From CAYLLT01 sp964591605 (GTDB lineage: Bacteria; Planctomycetota; Phycisphaerae; UBA1845; PWPN01), in NCBI GenBank assembly GCA_964591605.1, contig CAZQEN010000022.1, positions 1-40,716 on the forward strand: a stretch of 40,716 nucleotides of DNA, read 5' to 3'. Shown in pieces: positions 16,375 to 25,489 of the stretch. Each line of letters starts with the position of its first letter. Position 1 is the first letter of the stretch. The position numbers and the translations under genes were made by a program. The notes under the pieces are model-generated. The model had not been told where the DNA came from, did no database searches, and saw nothing but the letters and a program-made list of their open reading frames with translations.

Positions 16375-17379
16375 ATGGACACGCGGGCGGCAAGTGCCTC
16401 ACAATTCTCGAGTTGGCGCGACGCCGTTCGGCGTGGCCGGCAGTGGCTGGCTGCGGAGATCAATGCCAGGCCGCCCCTGCACCAGGCGCAGGCGGACCTG
16501 AACTGGTATTCGAAGATACCCTGGGCGCTGGCCGGCAGCGGGGATCGGGCCAATGCGATCAAGGCGCTGCGCCGCTGCGATTCTCTTGCCGCTCCCGCGC
16601 AGACGGATTGGACCAACGCGCCGTCCTACGCCCTGGGCTGGCTGGTCGCGGGCGCTCGTGCGGCCGAACAGTTCGACGTGGCCCGAGTGCTGTACGCGAA
16701 ATTGCAGCCGTACATCTGCCCGACCAGCGGCCTGATCAAAGGCACCCTGGAACCGCGCGAGCAGTGGTTTGACGCATCGATCCAGGGCGCGATCCTGCAT
16801 GCAGCCGTCGCTATCGGTGATCTGCCGACGGCCAGGCGGGCAGGACAATCCATCACTCGCTATATCGACGATCAACCCGATGCGGATGCGATCTATACTC
16901 ATTTTCACCCCGGCCGCGGCTTCGCCACCCATTTGGGCGCGGATGACGCGATCGGACGATTTGTCTTCCGCCGCGGCGCACAGCGTCAGGCGCTGGCCAA
17001 TCTGGGTTTCGTGTTGCAGGGACTGTCCCGACTTTCTGATGCATCGGGTGATGGTTCGTTTGCGGCCGCATCCGGACGGCTCATGGATCGCATTCTGCGC
17101 AATCACCGCGAGGATCTGCTGACGCACTCGCAGAATCACAAAGTAGGCTATGCGGCGCTCCTGTTGCGGCGACAGCTTCCCGGACGCGACGATCTGCTCG
17201 AGGTCGCAATCGCGATCGCCCGGTGCATTACGGACAGAATGCAGCCCGACGGGCGCTCGCTGGCGGACGTCTTATTTCGGGACATCAGCCAACAGCCGCA
17301 CTACGCGAGCGTGAGGACGACGTGTGATTCGGTTCTCTGGCTCAGCGGCATCTGCGATGAATTTGCTGCGATGTCCTAG
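16375..17379 (+). CDS. Alpha-helical protein of unknown function, paired with aldehyde dehydrogenase
   Basis: The start is set at the ATG at 16375, which has GGAGGA (16365-16370) 4 bases before it, giving 334 residues. There is no signal peptide or membrane segment, which sets it apart from most neighbours and places it in the cytoplasm. Amphipathic helices recur roughly every 40-50 residues, with conserved-looking turns (NWYSKIPWALAGSGD, REQWFDASIQGAILHAA, THSQNHKVGYAALLL). This is reminiscent of alpha/alpha-toroid proteins such as terpene cyclase-like or six-hairpin sugar enzymes, but I do not recognise the family. It is followed after 30 bases by an aldehyde dehydrogenase gene, so the two products probably act on one pathway. 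Confidence 0.82.
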   Translation: MDTRAASASQFSSWRDAVRRGRQWLAAEINARPPLHQAQADLNWYSKIPWALAGSGDRANAIKALRRCDSLAAPAQTDWTNAPSYALGWLVAGARAAEQFDVARVLYAKLQPYICPTSGLIKGTLEPREQWFDASIQGAILHAAVAIGDLPTARRAGQSITRYIDDQPDADAIYTHFHPGRGFATHLGADDAIGRFVFRRGAQRQALANLGFVLQGLSRLSDASGDGSFAAASGRLMDRILRNHREDLLTHSQNHKVGYAALLLRRQLPGRDDLLEVAIAIARCITDRMQPDGRSLADVLFRDISQQPHYASVRTTCDSVLWLSGICDEFAAMS

Positions 17380-17409
17380 CCAAAGGCCAGGCCAATAAGG
17401 AGAATTCCC

Positions 17410-18891
17410 ATGGTCGCGAAGGGCGCTGTTGCTCCCCCCCACGTTCGCCAAACCCGGATGCTGATCGACGGCAGGTTTCGCGACGCGCAGAGCGGCAAAA
17501 CGTTCGCGACGATCAATCCCGCCACCGAGCAGAAGATCGCCGATGTGGCCGAAGGCGATGCCATGGACGTCGATCTCGCAGCCCGCGCGGCGCGGAAGGC
17601 ATTCGATGAAGGCCCGTGGCCCAGGACCGACCCGCGCGAACGCGGCAGGATGATGTTCAAGCTGGCTGACCTGATCGAGCAGAATGCGGAGGAACTGGCC
17701 GGGCTGGAAACCCTGGACAGCGGTAAGCCGATTCGCGACTGTCGTGCCTGGGACATCCCGGCCACGATCGCGACCTTCCGCTACTACGCCGGCTGGGCGG
17801 ACAAGATTCACGGGCAGGTCATTCCCGTGGCGAACAGGTACTTCACATACACGCGGCGCGAGCCGGTGGGTGTCGCAGGTCAGATTATCCCGTGGAACTA
17901 CCCGCTCTGCATGCTCGCGTGGAAGTGGGGCCCCGCGCTGATCGCCGGCTGCACCATCGTGCTCAAACCGGCGGAGCAGACGCCGCTCAGCGCATTGCGA
18001 ATGGGGGAACTGGCGATGGAAGCGGGATTTCCGCCGGGCGTCGTCAACATCGTTCCCGGTTATGGCCCCACTGCCGGTGCGGCGATCGTCAGGCATCCGC
18101 TGGTGGACAAAATCGCTTTCACCGGTGAATGGCGCACGGCACAAACGATCATGCGCGAGGCCGCGGAGGGCTTGAAGCGACTGACGTTCGAACTGGGCGG
18201 CAAGAGTCCGAACGTCATCTTTGCCGACGCCGACATGAACCTTGCCGTGGACGGCGCGTTCGGGGCTGTTTTTGCGAACATGGGCCAGAACTGCTGTGCA
18301 GGCAGCCGCGTGTTCATCGAAGAGCGCGTTCACGACGAATTCATCGATCGTCTCTCGAAGAAGGCGGCCGCCCGAAAGATCGGAGACCCGTTCGATCCGG
18401 AGGTCGAGCACGGCCCCCAGGTCGATCGCGATCAATTCGACAAGATCATGCACTACATCGATCTCGGGAATCGGCAGGGTGCACGCTGCGACGCCGGAGG
18501 CCATCGCGCCGGTGAGCGCGGGTTCTTCGTTCAACCGACTGTGTTCTCCAGCGTTCGCGACGATATGGCCATTGCGACTGACGAAATCTTCGGCCCGGTG
18601 GTGAGCGTGCTGAAGTTCAACGACATTCACGAAGTTGCACGCAGAGCCAATGACACACCCTATGGTTTGGCGGCCGCGGTCTGGACGAGTGACGTGAACA
18701 AGGCGCATCTGCTGTCGCGAAGAATCCGCGCCGGAACGGTCTGGGTCAATTGCTACAACATCGTCGATCCCGCAGCGCCGTTTGGCGGATTCAAGCGTTC
18801 CGGCATCGGCCGCGAGCTCGGCGAGAAGGCCATCGACAATTACGCGGAAATCAAGACCGTTTGTATGGATGTGCCCGATGACGGCGACTGA
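17410..18891 (+). CDS. NAD(P)-dependent aldehyde dehydrogenase
   Basis: A 493-residue cytoplasmic enzyme of normal ALDH length. Diagnostic residues are Asn163 in PWNYPL, Glu261 in ELGGKSPN and the nucleophile Cys295 in GQNCCAGSR; the Glu-to-Cys spacing of 34 equals that of classical ALDHs. The terminal motif PFGGFKRSGIGRELGE is present. At the usual GSTxxG cofactor turn it has GEWRTA (239-244) with no length change, so the Ser/Thr contacts are missing while the fold should be kept. It oxidises an aldehyde to the acid with NAD(P); the substrate is not evident. AAGGAG lies 7 bases before the ATG. It is second in the 16375-20841 run, with the TPR/beta-helix gene 39 bases downstream. Confidence 0.95.
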   Translation: MVAKGAVAPPHVRQTRMLIDGRFRDAQSGKTFATINPATEQKIADVAEGDAMDVDLAARAARKAFDEGPWPRTDPRERGRMMFKLADLIEQNAEELAGLETLDSGKPIRDCRAWDIPATIATFRYYAGWADKIHGQVIPVANRYFTYTRREPVGVAGQIIPWNYPLCMLAWKWGPALIAGCTIVLKPAEQTPLSALRMGELAMEAGFPPGVVNIVPGYGPTAGAAIVRHPLVDKIAFTGEWRTAQTIMREAAEGLKRLTFELGGKSPNVIFADADMNLAVDGAFGAVFANMGQNCCAGSRVFIEERVHDEFIDRLSKKAAARKIGDPFDPEVEHGPQVDRDQFDKIMHYIDLGNRQGARCDAGGHRAGERGFFVQPTVFSSVRDDMAIATDEIFGPVVSVLKFNDIHEVARRANDTPYGLAAAVWTSDVNKAHLLSRRIRAGTVWVNCYNIVDPAAPFGGFKRSGIGRELGEKAIDNYAEIKTVCMDVPDDGD

Positions 18892-18930
18892 TGACGCTCG
18901 TGCAGCGGTTTTCTATTCGGTTGGAACGAC

Positions 18931-20841
18931 ATGCCATCACTCCGACGTAGAATCTGGTCGTGGATCGTTCTTGCGATCCTGCTCGCCGTGACGTGTGGGC
19001 TGCTGATCTCGCGGGCCTGGCGGGAAGGGGCGGGCCCCGCTCCCCTGGCGATTCCTGAAGAGACCAGCGAGCGATTGTTCGCCTACAGGCAGCTCTGCGA
19101 GGCGAAGGAACTGGCCGCCCAGGAACGCTATGGCGAGGCCGCCGCTCTGTTCGAGCAGGTCGCGCGCGCCCAGGTCGGCACGACCTACGGATGGGATGCG
19201 GAGATTCGGGCCGCCTTCGCCCAGGGGCATCTGGGGCACCACGAGCGTGCTCTCGCGCGGCTCGAGCGCGCGGTCCGCGAGTGCCCATTTGAAGAGCTGA
19301 CTCCTGTCGCGCACATCGCTGTCGCTCAGGTCCAGTCTCTGGCCGGCAATGCGGACCTTGGGCTACGGCTGCTCGAAGAACAGATCCACGACCAGGCCGA
19401 CCAGTCGCCGGAGATCTGTGCTCAAGCCCTGTTCGCTATGACCGCTGTTCACGGCCGCAGGCAGGAGTTCGGTCTCGTCCGAGCCGATCTGCTGAGGATC
19501 ATCGAGCACTTTCCCGGCAGTGAGAACCAGCTCGCAAGAGCCGCGGAACGGCAACTGGATTCCCTGAGCGAAATGGTTTCGGCCTATGAGAGCCGCAAGA
19601 ATGATCCCTGGGGCGACCACACGCAGACCCGCCTGATCGAGAAGCTCCCGCCGGGCGAAAGCCGGTGGGACCGGGGGCGATACTTGATTATGCGGGAGAT
19701 CGAGCTGCCAGCGGGTGCAAGTTTGCAGATCAGCGCGGGGGCCGAGCTGCGCTTTGGGGCTCGCGGCGGACTCAGGATTGCGGGGCGGCTGGAGGTGCAG
19801 GGAACGTCGGAGGCACCTGTGCGGCTCGGCCCGCTCAGCGGCGAAGCCACTCGCGCCTGGTGGCAAGGTTTGAAGCTGGGTGGCGGCGGCTCCGCGGTGT
19901 TGCATCACTGCCGACTCACCGGCGCCGATATTGCCCTGCAGGCAGACGAAGGCGGCTCAGCGGGGCTGGATCAATGTACGATTGATCAACCCGCACGTCG
20001 TGGGATCCGGATCTCCCATGACACTCATGTGCGGATGGACGGCAGCGACATTGTTGGCTGCCATGGAACAGCCGTCGAATGCGGGCCGGCGGGCAAAATC
20101 GAGATCGAGCGCTGCCGGATCCTGCAGACTTCCGGCGATGGGTTTGCGTATCGCGATGGGGCACCGGGCTGTGTGCTGCGGGACACCATTGTGGACGTCT
20201 GCGGCAACCACGGGCTGCTGCTCCGGTCGAGCAACAGCTCAACACAGCTCCCCGGCGGTGGAGAGCCGCTGATCGACCACTGCATTGTCCGGGGCAGTCG
20301 CGCGCACGGCGTGCGCTGCACTGGTGGGGCAACCCCGGCAATCCGAAACTCCGAGATTTCCGGAAACGGAGGCATCGGAGTCTGGTTCGAAGAGCGGTGG
20401 AATGCTGCTCTCCAGGATTCCCGCATTGTCCACAACCGTGGAGGCGGCGTTCTGGCGGAAATGCGATCGGCGGGCGTTTTCCAGCGCAATCTGATTGCGG
20501 ACAACGGCGCGTTTGGACTCCAGCTCAGACTGGATTGCCATCCCGTCATTGTGGGAAATGCCTTCCTCCGCAACAAGTCAGTCGGTTTGTGGTTGCGGGA
20601 AAACTCTGTGCCGCAAGAGCTCGCCAACAACATCTTTACAGGCAACGGTGAAGCCGCCCTTCGTCATGAATCGGATGCGGTTTTGAAGGCAGGTGAAAAC
20701 TGGTGGGGGTCATCGGAGGAGGCGGAAATTCGCCAGGCCATCCAGGACCGGGATGAGAATCCCGCCTGGGGAACTGTCGAATATGCCGGCTTCCTGACCG
20801 CTCCGCCCGCCCGCGCAGTGGCCACTGCACCTGCAGAGTAG
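18931..20841 (+). CDS. Membrane-anchored TPR plus parallel beta-helix (NosD-like) protein
   Basis: A 636-residue protein. A basic N-terminus and one hydrophobic segment (about residues 9-27) form an uncleaved anchor or signal. Residues about 45-225 are helical TPR-like repeats (AKELAAQERYGEAAALFEQV; GHHERALARLERAV). A short linker leads to a long parallel beta-helix (about 250-600) with many rungs of the type PAIRNSEISGNGGIGVWF and PVIVGNAFLRNKSVGLWL. The helix ends with the NWWGS motif and a GTVEYAGFL strand, the same closing pattern as NosD-type carbohydrate-binding/sugar-hydrolysis repeats. It probably presents the beta-helix outside the cytoplasm for glycan binding or depolymerisation. 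The start has only a weak Shine-Dalgarno (GGAA). The gene ends 21 bases from a convergent HEAT gene. Confidence 0.88.
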   Translation: MPSLRRRIWSWIVLAILLAVTCGLLISRAWREGAGPAPLAIPEETSERLFAYRQLCEAKELAAQERYGEAAALFEQVARAQVGTTYGWDAEIRAAFAQGHLGHHERALARLERAVRECPFEELTPVAHIAVAQVQSLAGNADLGLRLLEEQIHDQADQSPEICAQALFAMTAVHGRRQEFGLVRADLLRIIEHFPGSENQLARAAERQLDSLSEMVSAYESRKNDPWGDHTQTRLIEKLPPGESRWDRGRYLIMREIELPAGASLQISAGAELRFGARGGLRIAGRLEVQGTSEAPVRLGPLSGEATRAWWQGLKLGGGGSAVLHHCRLTGADIALQADEGGSAGLDQCTIDQPARRGIRISHDTHVRMDGSDIVGCHGTAVECGPAGKIEIERCRILQTSGDGFAYRDGAPGCVLRDTIVDVCGNHGLLLRSSNSSTQLPGGGEPLIDHCIVRGSRAHGVRCTGGATPAIRNSEISGNGGIGVWFEERWNAALQDSRIVHNRGGGVLAEMRSAGVFQRNLIADNGAFGLQLRLDCHPVIVGNAFLRNKSVGLWLRENSVPQELANNIFTGNGEAALRHESDAVLKAGENWWGSSEEAEIRQAIQDRDENPAWGTVEYAGFLTAPPARAVATAPAE

Positions 20842-20846
20842 GGAGG

Positions 20847-20862
20847 GCCTGTTTCAGCAGGC
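20847..20862. terminator. Small hairpin between convergent stops
   Basis: GCCTG (20847-20851) and CAGGC (20858-20862) form a 5-bp stem with a 6-base loop, filling the 21-base gap between two convergent genes. The stem is short and without a T tract, so terminator function is tentative. Confidence 0.3.
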
Positions 20863-21480
20863 TTATCTGGGCACTTGCAGTTTTCGAAGCTGTCGGGCGG
20901 CGTGCCGCCGGACAGTCGGGTCAGGGTCCTTCAGGGCCGCCCGAAGTTTGGCCTCCGCGCTCGGCGAAGACCTGGGATCGAGTGACCCTGCTGCGGCGGA
21001 ACGGACGCTGACATCCGGATCATCCATCGCCTTCTCGAGCACGGCGGCAGCCTCCGCACCGGCCGTGCTGCCGGCAAGATTGATGGCCTGAATCCGTGTG
21101 TCCACGTCCTGATCCTGAGCCATCTGCGACATGACCTGCGCCGCCGCGCCTGAGTCCATGCCGCGAAGAACGCTTAACGCGGAATAGCGCACGTCGGAAT
21201 CGCCGGACTCCGCCGCGACCTCACGCAGGACCGGCGTGGCCTTGTCACCCAGGGCCGACAGCTTGTCGGCGGCCCGCGCTCGAATCTTGAGGTCGGAGTC
21301 GATCAGACCGTTCACTGCGATGAGCCGAATCTGTTCGGGCGTGGGCGAGTCCAGGGCGAGAAGCTCCTCCAGCGAAGGGGAGCTCAGTCGCCACCCGATG
21401 AGCCCAAGACCCAGCAGCCCGGCCAACCCTGCAACCAGCCAGGCAAACAGTGGTTTCTTTCCTTTGCGATGAGCCGTCAT
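20863..21480 (-). CDS. Membrane-anchored HEAT-repeat protein
   Basis: A 205-residue protein. A basic N-terminus (RKGKK) precedes one membrane segment (about 11-30). After a linker, residues about 50-205 form four to five HEAT repeats, recognisable by the recurring pattern DxDxxxRxxAxxxL (DSDLKIRARAADKL, DSDVRYSALSVL, DPDVSVRSAAAGSL, DPDPTVRRHAARQL). HEAT repeats are protein-interaction scaffolds; a partner cannot be named. It lies 52 bases after the pseudopilin on the same strand and may be co-transcribed with it. No Shine-Dalgarno is obvious before the ATG. Confidence 0.88.
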   Translation of the reverse strand: MTAHRKGKKPLFAWLVAGLAGLLGLGLIGWRLSSPSLEELLALDSPTPEQIRLIAVNGLIDSDLKIRARAADKLSALGDKATPVLREVAAESGDSDVRYSALSVLRGMDSGAAAQVMSQMAQDQDVDTRIQAINLAGSTAGAEAAAVLEKAMDDPDVSVRSAAAGSLDPRSSPSAEAKLRAALKDPDPTVRRHAARQLRKLQVPR

Positions 21481-21532
21481 GTGTCAGATTGGCCGATTGC
21501 CGGGCTGAAAGCTGAGCGGCGGTCCGGATAGT

Positions 21533-22336
21533 CTATCTGATCGAGGGCTGTACGTACCTGAACTGCTGCTGGTACGGTAGTTTATAACACGCCTCCTCGA
21601 TGGTGTGGCGACCCACGTGACCATCGGCAAAGGTGAAGTTCGACCGCCCTGTATGGCGCTTGAAGCTGTTCACGGCCCTGACTTCCGCCGCGGTGGGGAA
21701 CGGCTTTCGGTCGAGCAGATTGGTCAGTTGATCGAACCGCATGCAGGCCTGTCCGCTCGTCGATACGGGATACCCCTCCAATTGCAGAATGCTCACCGAT
21801 GGCCGCTGGTAGGAGGTGATTTTTCTGGGCATCGGTCCGAAGGTCAAACCCGCGATCGTCCAGAGGGTTCCCTCGTCCAGGGCGTCGCAGGACCCGCGGT
21901 AGCTCACCGGGAGAACGGAGGCCATCTCAGTCGTGCTGGCCATGCGAATCTTGCCATTCTGGAAAACGACTGAGTGCTTGTCCGGTTTATCGTCTGAGGG
22001 GCACACGTACATGTTGAACTGGTTGCGAACGTAGGGGGCGATCTGGGTAAACCAGAGCCACAGGATGCGATCCTTATCCGTGCGATAGCCCAGATGAGGA
22101 AGCACGTCCTTGTACGCCTGAGTATACATGATGTTCGCGAGGGAGATCTGTTGCAGCTGTGCGCCGCACGCGGTCGCCTTGGCCTGTTTCCGGGCCGCGC
22201 CGAGGGTGGGCAGCAGGATGGCAGCCAGTAGCCCAATAATGCCAACAGTCACGAGGACCTCGATCAGCGTGAACCCACGTCTCAACCGTCGCTCGCCCAC
22301 GCCAATCGAAGAACCTGAGGCTTCGATCTCGAGCAT
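21533..22336 (-). CDS. Pseudopilin-like protein with FTLIEV leader and H-X9-DG motif
   Basis: The prepilin signal GFTLIEVLVTVGIIGLLAAIL has the canonical Gly at -1. A C-terminal HTGRSNFTFADGHVG is an exact H-X9-DG signature. I prefer the ATG at 22336 (267 residues), with TGGAG 8 bases upstream; a GTG at 22363 would add nine residues. Between the ends is a globular domain with two cysteines near each other (YVCPSDD, RGSCDAL). Such proteins are exported and processed by prepilin peptidase and are a large, mostly uncharacterised planctomycete group. It is upstream of the HEAT-repeat gene in the same direction, and faces a DUF4838 gene across a 440-base divergent gap. Confidence 0.88.
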   Translation of the reverse strand: MLEIEASGSSIGVGERRLRRGFTLIEVLVTVGIIGLLAAILLPTLGAARKQAKATACGAQLQQISLANIMYTQAYKDVLPHLGYRTDKDRILWLWFTQIAPYVRNQFNMYVCPSDDKPDKHSVVFQNGKIRMASTTEMASVLPVSYRGSCDALDEGTLWTIAGLTFGPMPRKITSYQRPSVSILQLEGYPVSTSGQACMRFDQLTNLLDRKPFPTAAEVRAVNSFKRHTGRSNFTFADGHVGRHTIEEACYKLPYQQQFRYVQPSIR

Positions 22337-22363
22337 GCTCCGCACTCCAGCTCGACTTTCCAC

Positions 22364-22802
22364 TTCTCCTGTGCACCGCGAAATGAAAACCAGCCGACCC
22401 CTATGTTAAGCCGGAGGTGGGACCTTCCACAAGAGCCGAATCCGGCGATTTTTCGTGTGGTGTCGCGTGTCACCTGCGCGAGCATCTGGTCGCGGTGCGA
22501 CCCGGCTTGTTCGAGCGCATCAACACACAGCTCTGCAGGAATCTCTGTCAGCGCGGTGCCGAGCGACCGGCATCGACCGGGCCTGCCCCGGAGCAGCACG
22601 CCCGCAGAACGTCGTCATGGCCGGCAAACCGCAGCGCGGGACAGCCTGCCAATTTGGCAGCCACGGGCGAGACCCACATCCTGTCCCCCTGTAAGGCGTA
22701 CGACCATGGACCCAACGGAGACTCGGGAAGTGCTATTGCGGCAGATGCATGATAACCTCATGTCAAGATAGGCCTTACGTGTGAAGCGAGGAGGTTGCGG
22801 GC
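22364..22802. other. Divergent intergenic region (about 440 bases)
   Basis: This gap separates a leftward pseudopilin from a rightward DUF4838 gene. It contains a perfect 15-base palindrome and the strong GAGGAGG of the rightward gene (8 bases before the ATG at 22803). Open frames of 80-120 codons exist on both strands, but their composition is irregular and they lack ribosome sites, so I do not call them genes. Confidence 0.6.
22646..22660. promoter_or_regulatory. Perfect 15-base palindrome, possible operator
   Basis: CTGCCAA-T-TTGGCAG is symmetric about a single central base. It lies about 143 bases upstream of the DUF4838 start and about 310 bases upstream of the pseudopilin start. Size and symmetry fit a site for a dimeric repressor, but no second copy was found in other gaps, and chance is possible. 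Confidence 0.3.
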
Positions 22803-25256
22803 ATGAAGACGATGGCTTGGTCATTGATCGCTGGCCTTTCGTTCATGAAGGCCCTCCCCTCTGCGTCGAAAGCGTTCACCCTGGTTGAGGATGGAAAACC
22901 GTCGTGCAGCATTGTCCTTGCCCAGTCACCGAGCGAAGGGGCCAAGATTGCCGCCGCGGAGTTGCAGATATACGTGGAGAAGATGTCGGGCGCGAAACTG
23001 ACCATCTACTCGGACGCCGATCCCAAGCTTCCCGAAGGCAACAGGATTCTGGTCGGCCGCAGCCGGCTGACCGACGCGATTGACGATCTCAAGATCCCCG
23101 AAGGCATCACGCCCGCCCTCCGGGAAGAGGGGTACGTCATCCGCTGCGCGGGAAACACACTTGTTCTGGCCGGTAATGACACGACGGTGGACAAGAATCT
23201 GGTTGACTCGCCTTCGCCCCATTCCTGGTCCACGATCGGCACCTCGATGTACTTCGGGACGCGCTACGCCGTCTATGACCTGCTCAACCGGCTCGGCATT
23301 CGCTGGTTTCTGCCCGGTGAATACGGAGAGTTCATACCCAGGTCATCGACGTTGAGAATGCCGGACATGTCGGTGACGGAGGTCCCCGACCTGGTGGTGC
23401 GCTGGCACGGCGGCGGAACGGCGGAGATGCTCGATGCCCGCGAGCTGTGGCTGATCCGCAACCGGATGAACCCCCGCAGCGCCGAGTGGTTCGGACATCC
23501 CGGCGACAGCTCACTCTTCCGCTATTTGCCCAAACCCATGATCAAAGATCATCCGAAGTGGTTTGCGCTGATGCCCGACGGCTCGCGCAACCCCGGTCTC
23601 AATTGCATGGCTGACGAACTGCGTCGAGCTGATCCCCAGTTCGCCGGTCAGCCGCGCATACTGGACGAAATCATGAAGCAGGTCGCCAGGAATGTGCAGA
23701 GCGGCTTCCGCACGTCCTGTTTTGCCCCCGACGACGGCATGCCCACCTGCGAATGCCCGCTCTGCCGGAAGGTGTCGGTCCGCTTTACCGGCGGCATGAA
23801 GCCCGACGAGCACGGCAGTTACGTGCCAGAGTACCTGACGAGCAATGAGTGGTTCTTCTTTGTCAACGGAATGCTCGACGCCACCGCGAAGCGGTTTCCC
23901 GGCCATCTGCTCGCGACGAACGGATACGCGAACCGTTACGTCCCGCCCGAGGACATCCCCGGTTTCAACAAGGCCGGCAACCTGACCGTCATGTTCGCGG
24001 ACATCAACAGTTGCACCATCCACCGTTACGACGACCCCGGCTGCATGCAGAATCGCCAGCAGTACAACCTGCTCAAACGCTGGTGCAGGCTCACCGACAA
24101 GGTGTGGATCTACGGCTACAACTACACCATGCTCGTGTCAAAAGACACGGTCACGCCGATGGTGAAGCGAATCCGGCGGAACATCCCGATGGCTCAAGAG
24201 GCGGGCATCCTCGGATTCCACGACCTCGAGTTCGCGGACATCTCGCAGCTTGGCATCCCGACCTATGTCGTACGCGCGGCGCTTCTGTGGAACACGAAGG
24301 TGAACGTCGATGAGGTCCTCGAGGATTTCTACACCAAATGGTTCGGACCGGCGGCCCGGCCAATGCACGACTTCTACGACGCGCTCGAAACCGCATTCGA
24401 CACGGCGCCCTATCACGCCCATGAGGACGTGATCCTGCCGCTGATCTACACCCCGAAACTGATGGCCCGACTGGCCGGGGACATCAGGCAGGCGGAGGCG
24501 GCCGCTGAGTCCGATACGCACAAGACACACGTCCGCATGGAACGTCTCATCTACGAACACCTGCGGTTGTACATCGAATCCGTGAAGGCCAAGGAGGAGC
24601 TGCGGTTCGCCGACGTCGCGGCCCTGATGAAGAAGATGATGTCGGTCAAGGACGACATGCGGAAGATCGACTTCTTCTTCGGCTGGCTGCCGGGCCCGTA
24701 CAACCAGGACTGGGAAGCCGAGCGCATGACCCGATACGCCGCCATGACCGACGGCACTGCCGGCGAGATGCTGGTCGCCCTTCCCCTCAAAACGAAATTC
24801 CGAACCGACAAGTATGACGTAGGCCGCAGCGAACGATGGATGGAGCCGGGTTGGGACGATGCCGATTGGCCGCTGTGCAGCACGGCTCATGGCTGGCAGA
24901 ACCAGGGCCTCAAAGACGAGGACGGTGTGCCCATGATGACTGCGCGGGGAAACGCCTATCGCGGCCTGGGCTGGTATCGCTTCACGGTGGACGTGCCCGC
25001 GGCCGCACCCGGCAAACAGGCCCGCCTGTTCTGCCCCGCTCTGGTGGACCAAGTCTGGGTCTGGGTCAACGGCCAATACGCCGGACGAAGCGATTACGTC
25101 AACTGCTTCATGCGCCCGCACGAGGTGGATATCGACATCACGGCGTTCCTCAAACCCGGGGCGAACACGATCGCGCTGCGCGTCCTGTGCCACGACGAAT
25201 ACTTTGGCGCCAACGGCTTGTATGAGCGACCGTTTCTATACACGAAGAAGCGGTAG
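22803..25256 (+). CDS. Secreted DUF4838-type glycoside hydrolase-like protein with C-terminal beta-sandwich
   Basis: An 817-residue protein. A signal-like N-terminus precedes a GH20/GH67-type N-terminal alpha/beta domain (about 25-190; AAAELQIYVEKMSGA, ILVGRS, YFGTRYAVYDLLNRLG). The DUF4838 region follows (about 195-560), with the cysteine motif CECPLC (Cys316, 318, 321) after a PDDG turn, a pattern shared by all three DUF4838 proteins here. A helical part is followed by a galactose-binding-like beta-sandwich (about 690-817; VWVWVNGQYAGR, ANTIALRVLC). DUF4838 proteins are thought to be glycosidases related to alpha-glucuronidases; activity is unproven. Compared with its close paralog ending at 39963, it has an insertion of about 20 residues after VLAGND. 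Gene convergent with a GH42-like one. Confidence 0.92.
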   Translation: MKTMAWSLIAGLSFMKALPSASKAFTLVEDGKPSCSIVLAQSPSEGAKIAAAELQIYVEKMSGAKLTIYSDADPKLPEGNRILVGRSRLTDAIDDLKIPEGITPALREEGYVIRCAGNTLVLAGNDTTVDKNLVDSPSPHSWSTIGTSMYFGTRYAVYDLLNRLGIRWFLPGEYGEFIPRSSTLRMPDMSVTEVPDLVVRWHGGGTAEMLDARELWLIRNRMNPRSAEWFGHPGDSSLFRYLPKPMIKDHPKWFALMPDGSRNPGLNCMADELRRADPQFAGQPRILDEIMKQVARNVQSGFRTSCFAPDDGMPTCECPLCRKVSVRFTGGMKPDEHGSYVPEYLTSNEWFFFVNGMLDATAKRFPGHLLATNGYANRYVPPEDIPGFNKAGNLTVMFADINSCTIHRYDDPGCMQNRQQYNLLKRWCRLTDKVWIYGYNYTMLVSKDTVTPMVKRIRRNIPMAQEAGILGFHDLEFADISQLGIPTYVVRAALLWNTKVNVDEVLEDFYTKWFGPAARPMHDFYDALETAFDTAPYHAHEDVILPLIYTPKLMARLAGDIRQAEAAAESDTHKTHVRMERLIYEHLRLYIESVKAKEELRFADVAALMKKMMSVKDDMRKIDFFFGWLPGPYNQDWEAERMTRYAAMTDGTAGEMLVALPLKTKFRTDKYDVGRSERWMEPGWDDADWPLCSTAHGWQNQGLKDEDGVPMMTARGNAYRGLGWYRFTVDVPAAAPGKQARLFCPALVDQVWVWVNGQYAGRSDYVNCFMRPHEVDIDITAFLKPGANTIALRVLCHDEYFGANGLYERPFLYTKKR

Positions 25257-25291
25257 CGTACCCCCTGAGGGTGGCCACGCTCTGGTACTCC

Positions 25292-25316
25292 AGGCCGTGC
25301 TCCCTGTGCACGGCCT
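25292..25316. terminator. 9-bp stem hairpin after the DUF4838 gene
   Basis: AGGCCGTGC (25292-25300) pairs perfectly with GCACGGCCT (25308-25316) around a 7-base loop, 36 bases past the stop at 25256 in a 233-base gap between convergent genes. A terminator or transcript-end hairpin is likely; no T tract follows. Confidence 0.5.
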
Positions 25317-25489
25317 CGAATGTCCCGCCCGCAGCCGCCGGCGTAGGCGCCGATCGGTGCGCTGCGCTCGTTGCACCCGGTACCACTCGCGGTTACCGAT
25401 CTTCAATAGAGCGATGCTGGCCGTCCAACTCCTCCGGATGATCTTCGTCATTCATGACCCGCGGGGGCAGTCTGCGTTCCTGGGTCGCC

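Noticed and set aside
18100..18150. Possible frameshift in the aldehyde dehydrogenase at GEWRTA
   Set aside because: Flanking motifs stay in frame with normal spacing (Glu261 to Cys295 is 34), so this is substitution, not a frame change.
22403..22771. Overlapping frames of 79-122 codons upstream of the first DUF4838 gene
   Set aside because: Three frames are open over the same bases, none has a ribosome site or a family motif.
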